A stretch of DNA of 64,000 nucleotides from Bin87 sp965220095. Its GTDB lineage: Bacteria > Chloroflexota > Dehalococcoidia > Lucifugimonadales > UBA3495. The DNA is taken from the NCBI GenBank assembly GCA_965220095.1, contig OZ244805.1, positions 2,852,001 through 2,916,000 on the forward strand, given 5' to 3'. The notes under the pieces were generated by a model. It was not told where the DNA came from and searched no databases. It saw only the letters and a list, made by a program, of their open reading frames with translations. The position numbers were made by a program, and so were the translations under genes. Positions 42,839 to 51,646 of this stretch are shown piece after piece (within the stretch, counting starts at the first letter, position 1; every line of letters begins with the position of its first letter).

Positions 42839-43735
42839 GTGGCAAACGTTACACTGGTTGTACAACCGGCGCCGGTGCCGGTCCGCATCGCTAGAAGAGC
42901 GTGGCAGTGGCGGCGCTTGCCGTTGATTCCCGTGTTCATCCTGGTGGTTTTTGTGGTTACGGGCTTAGCCGCCCCCTGGATTGCCCCTCACGACCCGGAG
43001 CGAGGAGACCTGCGCTCCCGCAACGTGCCTCCGGCGTGGGAAGAGGGTGGCAGTTCGGAATTTCTGCTGGGTACCGACCATCTGGGGCGTGACCTGCTGA
43101 GTCGAGTTGTTTTTGGAGCTCGCATCTCCCTGGCGGTGGTAGTAATAACTTTGGGCGTCGGCATGGTGCTGGGCGTCACCGGCGGCCTGGTGGCCGGTTG
43201 GCATGGTGGGTGGCTGGACGAACTGCTGATGAGGATAGTGGACATCAAGCTGGCGATTCCCACCATATTATTAGCCCTGGTGCTGGTATTGGCGCTGGGG
43301 CAATCCTTCATGATAATCGTGGTCATTCTGGCTATTGCCGTGTGGCCCCGGTTCGCGCGCAACGTGCGGGGTGAAGTGCTCCAGATCAAAACCATGGACT
43401 TCGTCGCTTTGGCCCAGGTCGCCGGAGCGTCGACGCCGCGCATCCTTTTCATCCATATTTTCCCGCAAGTGGTCAACACGCTGATTATCCTGGCCACTCT
43501 GGAGGTGGGTATTGTCATCCTGTTGGAGTCTACCCTGAGCTTCCTTGGAGCGGGGGTTCCTCCACCGACACCAGCCTGGGGGTCGATGGTGGCGGATGGC
43601 CGGGACCGCCTGGCAGTAGCGTGGTGGATTTCTACGATGCCCGGCGTAGCTATCATGTTGACCGTTTTGTCAATGAACCTGTTCGGAGACTGGCTGAGGG
43701 ACCGCCTGGACCCCAGGCTCCGTCAACTGAACTGA
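42839..43735 (+). CDS. ABC transporter permease, DppC-like
   Basis: 298 residues from GTG 42839, which has AGGAG at spacing 8. N-terminal ABC_DppC part WIAPHDPERGDLRSRNVPPA, then FLLGTDHLGRDLLSRVVFGA and the EAA loop FVALAQVAGASTPRILFIHI followed by FPQVVNTLIILATLEVGIVI. Pairs with DppB as the membrane channel. The frame extends upstream into the dppB gene without support. Confidence 0.92.
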   Translation: MANVTLVVQPAPVPVRIARRAWQWRRLPLIPVFILVVFVVTGLAAPWIAPHDPERGDLRSRNVPPAWEEGGSSEFLLGTDHLGRDLLSRVVFGARISLAVVVITLGVGMVLGVTGGLVAGWHGGWLDELLMRIVDIKLAIPTILLALVLVLALGQSFMIIVVILAIAVWPRFARNVRGEVLQIKTMDFVALAQVAGASTPRILFIHIFPQVVNTLIILATLEVGIVILLESTLSFLGAGVPPPTPAWGSMVADGRDRLAVAWWISTMPGVAIMLTVLSMNLFGDWLRDRLDPRLRQLN

Positions 43736-43795
43736 TTTCGACAGGTTGGCCATTGCCACCGAGGGTGTTGCCAGGATCGCAAATAGGCGGGACGT

Positions 43796-44788
43796 ATGGA
43801 GACCAATACAACAAACGATGACGCCCAGGTAGTGCTGGAAGTTGAAGACCTGAGAACCTATTTCCAGACTCGCTGGGGTACGGTCAAAGCGGTGGACGGG
43901 GTCAGCTTCGATCTGCGGCGCGGCGAAACTCTGGGCATAGTGGGCGAATCGGGTTCGGGGAAGTCGGTGGCCATGCTGTCATTGATGCGACTCATTCCCA
44001 CGCCGCCCGGGCAAATCGTCGGAGGCAAGATACGGCTGGAAGGCGACGACCTGCTGCAATTGTCAGAAAGGGAAATGAGCCATGTCAGGGGTAGTAAGAT
44101 AGCTCTCATCATTCAGGATCCCATGACGTCGCTCAACCCGGTTTTCACCATTGGCAATCAGGTGGGCGAGGCGATCAAGATTCACCAGGAAATTCCCAAC
44201 AGCGGTGTATTGCAGCGGATATTGGACGTCCTGCGGAGGGTCAACATACCAGCTGCAGAAACTCGGGTTCGGGACTACCCTCACCAGATGAGCGGCGGCA
44301 TGCGTCAGCGCGTGGTGGGCGCCATCGGCATTTCCTGCGAACCGATGGTACTGATTGCAGACGAGCCGACGACTTCGCTGGATGTGACCATCCAGGCCCA
44401 ATACCTGAAGCTGCTGAAAGACCTGCAACAGGCATCGAACATCGCGCTCATCTTCATAACCCACGACTTCGGCATAGTAGCGAAAATGTGCGACCGCGTG
44501 GCTGTGATGTACGCTGGCAAGATTGTGGAAATGGGAGATGTGCGGGAGATATTCAACAACCCATCCCATCCCTATACGGAGGCCCTGCTGGCTTCTGTTC
44601 CCAAACTGGAAGAGGACGTGGACCGCCTGTACTCCATTGAGGGCCAACCACCGACGCTTCACGACCTGCCACCTGGTTGCCCTTTCGCCCCTCGGTGTCA
44701 GTACGTAATGGACCGGTGCCTCGACGTGTATCCCCCGACAATATCGCTAACGGAACGCCACTACGCGGCGTGTTGGAGGCTCGAATGA
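43796..44788 (+). CDS. ABC transporter ATP-binding protein, DppD-like
   Basis: 330 residues: Walker A GESGSGKS (about 50-57), Q-loop IIQDPMTSLNP, signature SGGMRQR, Walker B VLIADEPTTSLD, H-loop THD, and the oligopeptide-transporter C-terminal extension PPGCPFAPRC with four Cys (an iron-sulphur cluster site in DppD). Overlaps the next ATPase gene by ATGA. Confidence 0.95.
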   Translation: METNTTNDDAQVVLEVEDLRTYFQTRWGTVKAVDGVSFDLRRGETLGIVGESGSGKSVAMLSLMRLIPTPPGQIVGGKIRLEGDDLLQLSEREMSHVRGSKIALIIQDPMTSLNPVFTIGNQVGEAIKIHQEIPNSGVLQRILDVLRRVNIPAAETRVRDYPHQMSGGMRQRVVGAIGISCEPMVLIADEPTTSLDVTIQAQYLKLLKDLQQASNIALIFITHDFGIVAKMCDRVAVMYAGKIVEMGDVREIFNNPSHPYTEALLASVPKLEEDVDRLYSIEGQPPTLHDLPPGCPFAPRCQYVMDRCLDVYPPTISLTERHYAACWRLE

Positions 44789-45801
44789 CCACGGTTGTGC
44801 CCACGGGTGGGGGAAACCGGGAAACTAATCCGGAAGCCGAGGTAATACTGGAAGCCCAGGATCTGAAGAAATATTTTCCGGTTACCAAAGGCCTGTTGGT
44901 GTCAAAGGTGACCGGATGGATCAAGGCGGTGGATGGCATATCCTTCCAGATTCGCGCCGGAGAAACCTTGGGAATCGTCGGTGAATCGGGTTGCGGCAAG
45001 AGCACCACTGCCAAGATGCTGCTGATGCTTGAGGAGCCCACCGAGGGTACCATCAGATTCCAGGGTAGAGACGTCCACAACGCCTCCCACGCCGAACGCA
45101 GGGAATACCGGAGTTCGGTGCAGGCAGTTTTTCAGGACCCCTGGAGTTCGCTCAATCCCAGAATGCGCGTCAGGGACGTGATCGCCGAACCCATGATCAT
45201 TAATCTCAACATGAGCCGGCGGGACGTGCAAGACCGCGTTGCGAAGTTGCTGAATGACGTGGGGTTGAGCAGCTACCATGCCAACCTGTATCCCCACGAG
45301 TTCAGCGGAGGACAGCGGCAGCGGCTCGCAATTGCGAGGGCGTTGTCGGTGGAACCCAAGTTGATAGTGCTGGACGAGCCGGTTTCGGCGCTGGACGTGT
45401 CAATCAGGGCCCAGATCATGAACCTGCTGAAGGACTTGCAGCACGAGTATCAGGTTAGCTATATGCTCATAGCGCACGACCTGGCGACGGTGCGGTATAT
45501 GTGCGATTGGGTCGCCGTGATGTATTTGGGACAGATTGTGGAGTTCGCACCCAAGACGCAGTTGTTCGAAAACGCGTCGCACCCTTACACCAAGGCCCTG
45601 ATGAGCGCAGCCCTGCCGTCTCATCCGGATATTCAGAAGGAAGAGATGATATTGACGGGAGAGGTACCTTCTCCGTTGAACCCTCCCGAGGGATGCCGGT
45701 TCCATCCGAGATGCCCGGTTGTGATGGACCGCTGTTCCCACGAAGTGCCGCAGTTAAGGGAATTGTCCCCCGGCCATGCAGTCTACTGCCACCTTTACTA
45801 A
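44785..45801 (+). CDS. ABC transporter ATP-binding protein, DppF-like
   Basis: 338 residues from ATG 44785, overlapping the DppD stop by four bases and preceded by GGAGG. Walker A GESGCGKST, Q-loop VFQDPWSSLNPRM, signature SGGQRQR, Walker B LIVLDEPVSALD, H-loop AHD, C-terminal PPEGCRFHPRCP extension. Second ATPase of the heterodimeric importer. The longer upstream frame overlaps dppD antisequence-like and is not real. Confidence 0.95.
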   Translation: MTTVVPTGGGNRETNPEAEVILEAQDLKKYFPVTKGLLVSKVTGWIKAVDGISFQIRAGETLGIVGESGCGKSTTAKMLLMLEEPTEGTIRFQGRDVHNASHAERREYRSSVQAVFQDPWSSLNPRMRVRDVIAEPMIINLNMSRRDVQDRVAKLLNDVGLSSYHANLYPHEFSGGQRQRLAIARALSVEPKLIVLDEPVSALDVSIRAQIMNLLKDLQHEYQVSYMLIAHDLATVRYMCDWVAVMYLGQIVEFAPKTQLFENASHPYTKALMSAALPSHPDIQKEEMILTGEVPSPLNPPEGCRFHPRCPVVMDRCSHEVPQLRELSPGHAVYCHLY

Positions 45802-46209
45802 TCTCAGGGGCAGTCGACACCAACGTGAACCCCTCACCGGGTCGCGGCGGGTTGAGATGGTGAACCCGGTGCGAACGGGGCGAATGCCCGGAATTCATCG
45901 CGCGTAGTAGTACTGGGTGAACTCAGATTTGACGGAATCAGCGTGGACAATAACGTCCACGCTGATTCCGGGTGTTGCGCATCCCTACTGGCGTGTCCTG
46001 CGACCGAGTCGGATCAGTTACCCAACCGGCGCCAGGTTGCCACCCTTGATCAACTGCGGTTGGGTGTGCTGCCAGAAGCGCTATGATGGATCGGTTGACG
46101 GTGCAATGTAACCCGTTGGGCTGGCGGATTTCCCACCTGAGCCTTCGCGAACGTCGTGGTCCTGGCATCGACCGGGCTTGGTGGGTACCGCTGTCGGGAG
46201 AATTAGCGT
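45802..46209. other. intergenic region with strong hairpin
   Basis: About 400 bp between the importer operon and a VOC gene on the opposite strand. Contents: the 16-bp perfect hairpin at 45933-45970; otherwise no protein-like frame. Short frames are not convincing. Confidence 0.5.
45933..45970 (+). terminator. 16-bp perfect stem-loop after ABC importer operon
   Basis: CGGAATCAGCGTGGAC and GTCCACGCTGATTCCG (45933-45948 and 45955-45970) pair perfectly around the loop AATAAC. It is about 130 nt past the dppF-like stop. No T-run follows in either direction, so termination would need Rho or the hairpin may protect the mRNA end. Confidence 0.45.
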
Positions 46210-46647
46210 TCAGTAGTGCCGCAGCTCTACGACGTTGTTATCTGGGTCGTAGATGTACAGGGAAATGCCGTCGCCGTGAGAACCCCAACGCTTGCCCGGC
46301 CCGGCCTGAATCTCAACGCCCAGGTCTTCGAAGTGAGCCTTCAGATCTTCCATGTCGGTGTGGTCGATAACCATGCAGAAGTGGTCCTGATTCCGAGCGT
46401 CGTCCCGGCTCGCCGGGATGTTTTCAGAGGCGAAAAAGTCGATGATGGTGTCGGCGTTTATGCGCGCCGATGGGAAGCGCACTTCTCCAGCCCGCCATTC
46501 CTCCACTCGCTCGGCCTGTAGCCCCAGCACTTCAGTATAAAAACGTAGCGAACCCTCCACATCGTTGGTGCGCAGAACGATGTGGTCCATTTCAGTGATC
46601 TTTACCAGGGGTTTGGTCAGCATCTCGAACTTGGTTTCGGTTGCCAT
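46210..46647 (-). CDS. VOC family protein
   Basis: 145 residues from ATG 46647 (GAGGAGG at spacing 6). Two glyoxalase-fold halves: EMDHIVLRTNDVEGSLRFYT ... EVLGLQAERVEEW and QDHFCMVIDHTDMEDLKAHF ... SLYIYDPDNNVVELRHY. His and Glu ligand positions of metal-dependent VOC enzymes are retained. Reaction unknown; single gene. Confidence 0.82.
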   Translation of the reverse strand: MATETKFEMLTKPLVKITEMDHIVLRTNDVEGSLRFYTEVLGLQAERVEEWRAGEVRFPSARINADTIIDFFASENIPASRDDARNQDHFCMVIDHTDMEDLKAHFEDLGVEIQAGPGKRWGSHGDGISLYIYDPDNNVVELRHY

Positions 46648-47098
46648 GCGCGGCCTCCTCAAGTGTTGCGTCTCTCGTGCGGTACTGTAGTATCGGCATT
46701 ATATGGCTCGCTCCGTCACTTGTCATCCGCGCTGGCAATGCTGCAACGCCAGCTGCCAAAAGCGGTTTCGCCCCATGTCACGCATCCGGTTGGCATATCC
46801 GCCCAACAAATCTGTTACCCCAAGTCCCGCATCAACCACCTCAGATACGCAGGATCTTTCCACTATCCACCCGATTTCCCCGCTCACCCCGAGGCTGTCG
46901 AAGGGCGCCCACTCATGCTTGCACATACTCGCCATCAACCGACAACCCAAACGGCTGCCGATAATCGAAAGACGCTGGGCGATGCGTCCGTTGGTTGATT
47001 CGCCTGAAACCCCGGTGTATCCTCGACCCACCGCGCCCCATTGGCCCAACCCATACTCGTCGCCAAAAAAGGTACCCATTCTCACCAAGGAGCAGGTT
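46648..47098. other. intergenic region
   Basis: About 450 bp. A CAGGATCTTTC element (near 46849) and a GGCTGTCGAAGGGC element (near 46891) resemble the repeat pair at 7424-7503. Open frames crossing it on the plus strand are not protein-like. AAGGAG at 47087-47092 belongs to the next gene. Confidence 0.5.
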
Positions 47099-48127
47099 AT
47101 GAACTTCGGTATGTTCACCGACTTTCACGTTCGCGCAGACATGACCCAGGCAGAAGCCTTCGAGGAATCATTCAGTCAGGTTGCGGAGGTCGAGCAAATG
47201 GGTATGGACTCGGTTTGGCTGGCCGAGCACCATTTCACTCCCGACCGGTCGGTGCTGGCCTCACCTCTGATCATAGCCAGCGCTATTGCCGCGCGTACCT
47301 CGACCCTCCGCGTGGGACTGGCCGTGCAGGTATTGCCGCTGACCAATCCACTGAGAGTGGCGGAGGAGGCGGCCACCGTGGACCACATCAGCAAGGGGCG
47401 CTTCGATTTCGGCATTGGACGCAGCGGCCTCACCAAGTACTATCAGGGCTACAACATTCCTTATTCCGAAAGCCGCGGCCGATTCTTCGAAGCCCTCCAG
47501 GTAATCATGAAGGCGTGGCAAGGGAACAGTTTCTCTCACCAGGGCGACTTCTACTCCTACGACGACGTGCAGGTGGTCCCTCAGCCCTTCCAGCAACCCT
47601 ACCCGCCGACACGCATCGCCGTAGCCTCGGAAGACACATTCCCGATCGTGGGCAAATTGGGCCATCCCATCTTCATCAGCGCAACAACGGGGATTCCCGT
47701 CCTGAAAGAGCGGCTCAAGGTCTACCGGACGGCAAGGCAGGAGGCCGGATTCGAGGGGCCTGGCGAGGTAACACTTCGCATCCCCGCATACGTGGCCGAG
47801 ACCACCGCCAAAGCACAAGCGGATCCAAAAAACAGCGCCATCCATTCCATCCAGTACGCGGCCACCGAGCTCATCAAAACGGCGGCCAGCGCGGAAGGAG
47901 TGGAACGGTTGCGGCGGATGGCAAACATCCCCTACGAAGAGATTTTGCGGCAGAGAGTGATGTTCGGCACCCCGGCGGAAGTCACGGAACGGCTGGAAGA
48001 GTATCGGGACGAATTGGACATTTCCGGCGTGGTGCTGGAGACGAACTATGGCGGCCAGATACCCAACGATCGCGTAATGGCCTCCGTGCGATTGCTGACT
48101 GAGGATGTAGTCCCCAGGTTCAGGTGA
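47099..48127 (+). CDS. LLM class flavin-dependent monooxygenase
   Basis: 342 residues from ATG 47099 (AAGGAG at spacing 6). Luciferase-type TIM barrel: MNFGMFTDFHVRADMTQAEA, EQMGMDSVWLAEHHFTPDRS, RVGLAVQVLPLTNPLRVAEE, HISKGRFDFGIGRSGLTKYY. The WLAEHHF motif is typical of the alkanal/long-chain monooxygenase-like group with FMNH2. Likely oxidises an organic substrate with a separate flavin reductase; none is adjacent. Confidence 0.88.
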   Translation: MNFGMFTDFHVRADMTQAEAFEESFSQVAEVEQMGMDSVWLAEHHFTPDRSVLASPLIIASAIAARTSTLRVGLAVQVLPLTNPLRVAEEAATVDHISKGRFDFGIGRSGLTKYYQGYNIPYSESRGRFFEALQVIMKAWQGNSFSHQGDFYSYDDVQVVPQPFQQPYPPTRIAVASEDTFPIVGKLGHPIFISATTGIPVLKERLKVYRTARQEAGFEGPGEVTLRIPAYVAETTAKAQADPKNSAIHSIQYAATELIKTAASAEGVERLRRMANIPYEEILRQRVMFGTPAEVTERLEEYRDELDISGVVLETNYGGQIPNDRVMASVRLLTEDVVPRFR

Positions 48128-48308
48128 TGGCTACCGCAATCAAAAAATCCAAACCCCGCTCGAATCAAACAATTTTATGGCAATGCTGGTTTTCGGCCTC
48201 CCTATAACGGCAAGGTGAGGCGCGGGTCTGTTCGAGTCCTCATAGAATCAGGCTATCGCCGTATTCGAGTCCACTGGTGTACTTTTGTCAAACCGGGAGG
48301 CAGTCATC

Positions 48309-50057
48309 ATGGCCACGAAGCTTGAGGGACAAATAAAGGCCGGGAAGGTAGAGGAGCTCAAGGCGGGTGGATGCCGGGTGGTAACCGGTGGTGGACACAC
48401 TATTGCAGTGATTTACCACGATGGGAGATTTTATGCGGTGGACAATCGCTGTCCCCACATGGGCTTCCCGCTGGATCGGGGCAGCGTCAAGGACGGCATC
48501 CTGACGTGCCACTGGCACCACGCCCGGTTTGATCTTTCCAGCGGCGGCACTTTCAACCCGTTCGCCGATGACGTTCGCAGCTTCACCGTAAACGTAGTCG
48601 GAGACGAAGTTTGGGTGGATCCACAACCCGTTGAGCGCAACGAAGTTACGCATTGGTCCAGCCGCTTGCAGGATGGGTTGGAGCACAATATCCGACTCGT
48701 AGTCGCCAAGTCCGTTCTGGGGCTGCACTCCGCAGGCGCCGATTACAGCGAACCGCTACGTGTTGGCGCCAAATTCGGTACCAGTTACACCTCGGTCGGG
48801 TGGGGTCCTGCCATGACTATTCTGACTGCGACGGCCAACATGCTGCCTCGCCTGGCGGAGAAGGACCGGCCGGTGGCGGTGTACCAGGGTCTGCTCCAGG
48901 TGGCCAGAGAGTGCGCTGGCAAACCTCCTCGCTTTGTCGTGGAGCCGTTACCAACCGGGGAAACGCGCCCCGATGTATTCAAGCAATGGTTCCGCGGCTT
49001 TATCGATGTCCGCGACGAGGACGCTGCCGAGCGTTGTTTACAGACTGCGATCCGGTTGGATTTTACCCCCCGCCATGTCGCGGATATGATTTTCGCCGCC
49101 GCCACGGACCATATCTACCTGGACGCCGGTCACGTGGTGGACTTTGCTAACAAGGCATTCGAGCTTTTGGACCACATCGGTTGGGAGCACGCCAGTCAGG
49201 TGCTGACCAGCCTGGTTCACGGCATGGCGCACGCCCGGCGTAGCCAGGAATTGAGCTCGTGGCGTCAACCAATTGACCTGGCCTCGATGGTCTGGCAAGC
49301 CAGAACAGAACTGCCCGAACTGTACGAACAAGGTCTCGGCAACGGTGCGGCATGGAAAGGCCCCGACGCGCTGGCTTCGGAACTGCTGAGCGAATCGCCG
49401 GCTGAAATTATTGACGCCATCAAAGACGCAATAAAGTGCGGAGCGACTGCGGACGACCTGGGCTCAGCTTTGGCATACGCCGCTTTTTTGAGAATGGCTC
49501 ACTTTCACACTTCAAACGAATTCAACGATTGGGACACCGTCCACAACACTTTGACGGCGGCCAACGCGCTGCACCAGGCGTTGAAGCGCGCGCCCTCACT
49601 GGAATTGATGCGCGGCGTGTTTGACGTAGCGATCAGTATCTACCTGGACCGATTTCTCAACATGCCCCCGCAGCGGATTCCAGATACCGGCAACGATATG
49701 GTGGATGACGAGGGGATTCTGCGGCAGTTGCTGGAACACATGGACGTTCGGCAACAGGTTGAGGAGGTGTCGCTGCTGGTATCCCAATACATCACTGGCT
49801 CGGGAGAGCCGGACGCGCTCCTGGCAACTCTGGGCCGGGGGATGCTGATGGAGGATGCCGGGTTTCATTCGTTCCAGATTGTTGATGCCGGATTCAAGCA
49901 GTACCAGCTGCGACAGGGTACCGAATCGGGCCGCCACGTTCTGATTGGTATGGCTCGGTTCCTGGCCGCCCATGCGCCGACACCCCGCGCTGTCGGCCAG
50001 ACCTACCAGATTGCCCTGCGGCTCCATCGTGGCGAAGAGGTATTTCGCGACCAATAG
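48309..50057 (+). CDS. Rieske [2Fe-2S] domain fused to a large helical domain
   Basis: 582 residues from ATG 48309 (GGGAGG at spacing about 9). Residues about 5-110 form a Rieske domain with CPHMGFPL and CHWHHARFD (CxH...CxxH cluster ligands). The remaining ~460 residues are largely helical and His-rich (DHIYLDAGHVVDFANKAFEL, LVHGMAHARRSQELSSWRQP, FLRMAHFHTSNEFNDWDTVH) with no recognised metal-binding or flavin motif. An oxygenase or reductase with the Rieske domain passing electrons to a second site is plausible; the family of the helical part (questin-oxidase-like is one thought) is not established. Confidence 0.75.
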   Translation: MATKLEGQIKAGKVEELKAGGCRVVTGGGHTIAVIYHDGRFYAVDNRCPHMGFPLDRGSVKDGILTCHWHHARFDLSSGGTFNPFADDVRSFTVNVVGDEVWVDPQPVERNEVTHWSSRLQDGLEHNIRLVVAKSVLGLHSAGADYSEPLRVGAKFGTSYTSVGWGPAMTILTATANMLPRLAEKDRPVAVYQGLLQVARECAGKPPRFVVEPLPTGETRPDVFKQWFRGFIDVRDEDAAERCLQTAIRLDFTPRHVADMIFAAATDHIYLDAGHVVDFANKAFELLDHIGWEHASQVLTSLVHGMAHARRSQELSSWRQPIDLASMVWQARTELPELYEQGLGNGAAWKGPDALASELLSESPAEIIDAIKDAIKCGATADDLGSALAYAAFLRMAHFHTSNEFNDWDTVHNTLTAANALHQALKRAPSLELMRGVFDVAISIYLDRFLNMPPQRIPDTGNDMVDDEGILRQLLEHMDVRQQVEEVSLLVSQYITGSGEPDALLATLGRGMLMEDAGFHSFQIVDAGFKQYQLRQGTESGRHVLIGMARFLAAHAPTPRAVGQTYQIALRLHRGEEVFRDQ

Positions 50058-50227
50058 TCGGTAATAATTTTGGCGTGTTGCCGGCACTGGGACACCCCTA
50101 CGACGGGCGTTTCTTAAACGCAAAGGGCTGAACATACACGCTGGCCTTCGTTTGGACTGGTCAGCTTTGGTGTCGCATTGCACCAGAACCCGCAGTGCGA
50201 AACCAGAGCCGATTCCCGACAAACGAA

Positions 50228-50255
50228 TGACCTCTCCCGGAATCGGGAGAGGTCA
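50228..50255. terminator. bidirectional stem-loop between convergent genes
   Basis: TGACCTCTCCCG and CGGGAGAGGTCA form a perfect 12-bp stem with a GAAT loop, between the convergent ends of the Rieske-fusion gene and the LLM gene. No strong T-run on either side, so it may act as a bidirectional terminator of modest strength. Confidence 0.55.
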
Positions 50256-50281
50256 AGCATCGTTACCAAATGGGAACGCGT

Positions 50282-51574
50282 TTACGCGTTCGTGTAACCA
50301 TCTCCGGTCGGAACCATTACTGGCGGGTCGGCCACGTAGGGATTCCCGGTGGCGGGATCGACTTCGAAAGGCCCGGGCAATTCCAGCTCATCCGCAATCT
50401 CGCGGACCGCGGGTAGCACTTCCTGTCCCATAAGCCGCAGACTGCGCATGGCGTCGTCGTGAGTCATCGCGCCGTCGCCGTCCCAGAAGAAAATGCTGCC
50501 GGGGCGGATGGTTTCCAGCACGTGGCGAATCTTGGGTATCACGCTGTCCGGCGTACCGGAGATGATGGTGTAGTCCTCGATCTGCTGCTCGTATGGCCGC
50601 CCCAAGACGCCGCCGGGACCGGCGTTGCCGCCCCGGGCCTGGGTCGCCACTGCCTGCGTCGGCAGCACCCGCCGGCGCGAAGTCAGACCAGGCAGGCTGA
50701 GCAGCGCTGGGTTGACGGTGCCTTCGTTGCCGGCCAGGAAGGGGTTGCTGGGTCCCTGCACGTACTTCCGGGCCGTGGCCTCGGCCAGCTCCTCCGTCTC
50801 GTCCACGTGGACTTTCCAGAGGTAACCGATGTTCTGCGGGCCAGACTCATAACCCAACTCTGCCGCGGTGTCGTGGTAAAGCTGGAAAGCCTGTTTGGTG
50901 GGCTCCATCTCGGTTGCCAGCATGATGTAGGGGATGCGCTGCTCTGCCGCCCACATCAGTGAATCGCGACTAACCACGCCCGGAAGCCAAATGGGGGGAT
51001 GAGGCTTCTGGTATGGCTTCACCCAGGGATTGACGTGGCGGAACTGGTAGTGTTTGCCTTCCCAACGGAAGGGGCCGGGCGTCGTCCAGGCCTTAACAAT
51101 CAGTTCGTGGGCCTCCTTGAACCGCTCCCAGTTGTAATGAGGCTCAACGTTGTGGGCCACGCTCTCCCGGCCGGTGCCGCGCACCCATCCGGATACCAGC
51201 CGTCCGCGAGAGATCATATCAATCATGGAAAGCTGTTCTACCAGCCAAAGGGGGTCATCCCAAATGGGGATGATGTTGCCCAGCAGCACTATCTTGGCCC
51301 TTTGAGTAATGCGGGCGAGAATAGAGGCTTCCACGTTCATAGCCCCGCCCATGCAGAACGGCGTGCTGTGATGCTCGTTGAGCATCAGGCCGTCGAAACC
51401 CATCTCCTCGGCGTAGATTTTCTCGTCGAGATAGCGGTTGTAGAGGTTGGCCCCCAACTGGGCATCGTAGATGTCGTTGCTGACGTCCAGGTCCATGATC
51501 GGTTTTCCGGTGGCCCCGAAATACCCGGATTTGGGATCCTGGTACGGCCGTTCGGTGAAGTATCCAATGAACAT
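50282..51574 (-). CDS. LLM class flavin-dependent oxidoreductase (long form)
   Basis: 430 residues, longer than the other three LLM proteins because of an insertion around VNPALLSLPGLTSRRRVLPT with the following GGNAGPGG and a C-terminal extension. Barrel motifs: AEEMGFDGLMLNEHHSTPFC, ITQRAKIVLLGNIIPIWDDP, MISRGRLVSGWVRGTGRESV. The NEHHST motif resembles the limonene/nitrilotriacetate monooxygenase-like groups. AAGGAG precedes ATG 51574. Substrate unknown. Confidence 0.88.
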   Translation of the reverse strand: MFIGYFTERPYQDPKSGYFGATGKPIMDLDVSNDIYDAQLGANLYNRYLDEKIYAEEMGFDGLMLNEHHSTPFCMGGAMNVEASILARITQRAKIVLLGNIIPIWDDPLWLVEQLSMIDMISRGRLVSGWVRGTGRESVAHNVEPHYNWERFKEAHELIVKAWTTPGPFRWEGKHYQFRHVNPWVKPYQKPHPPIWLPGVVSRDSLMWAAEQRIPYIMLATEMEPTKQAFQLYHDTAAELGYESGPQNIGYLWKVHVDETEELAEATARKYVQGPSNPFLAGNEGTVNPALLSLPGLTSRRRVLPTQAVATQARGGNAGPGGVLGRPYEQQIEDYTIISGTPDSVIPKIRHVLETIRPGSIFFWDGDGAMTHDDAMRSLRLMGQEVLPAVREIADELELPGPFEVDPATGNPYVADPPVMVPTGDGYTNA

Positions 51575-51646
51575 ATCGCTTCTCCTTCCGCTTCCGGCTA
51601 CTGGTGGAATTCTACCATAGCAGGGGAATCGCCGACTGAGGCTCGT

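Noticed and set aside
48181..48260. tRNA-like TTCGAGTCC near 48231
   Set aside because: The T-stem does not pair (GTCTG against CCTCA) and no acceptor, D or anticodon arm can be drawn.
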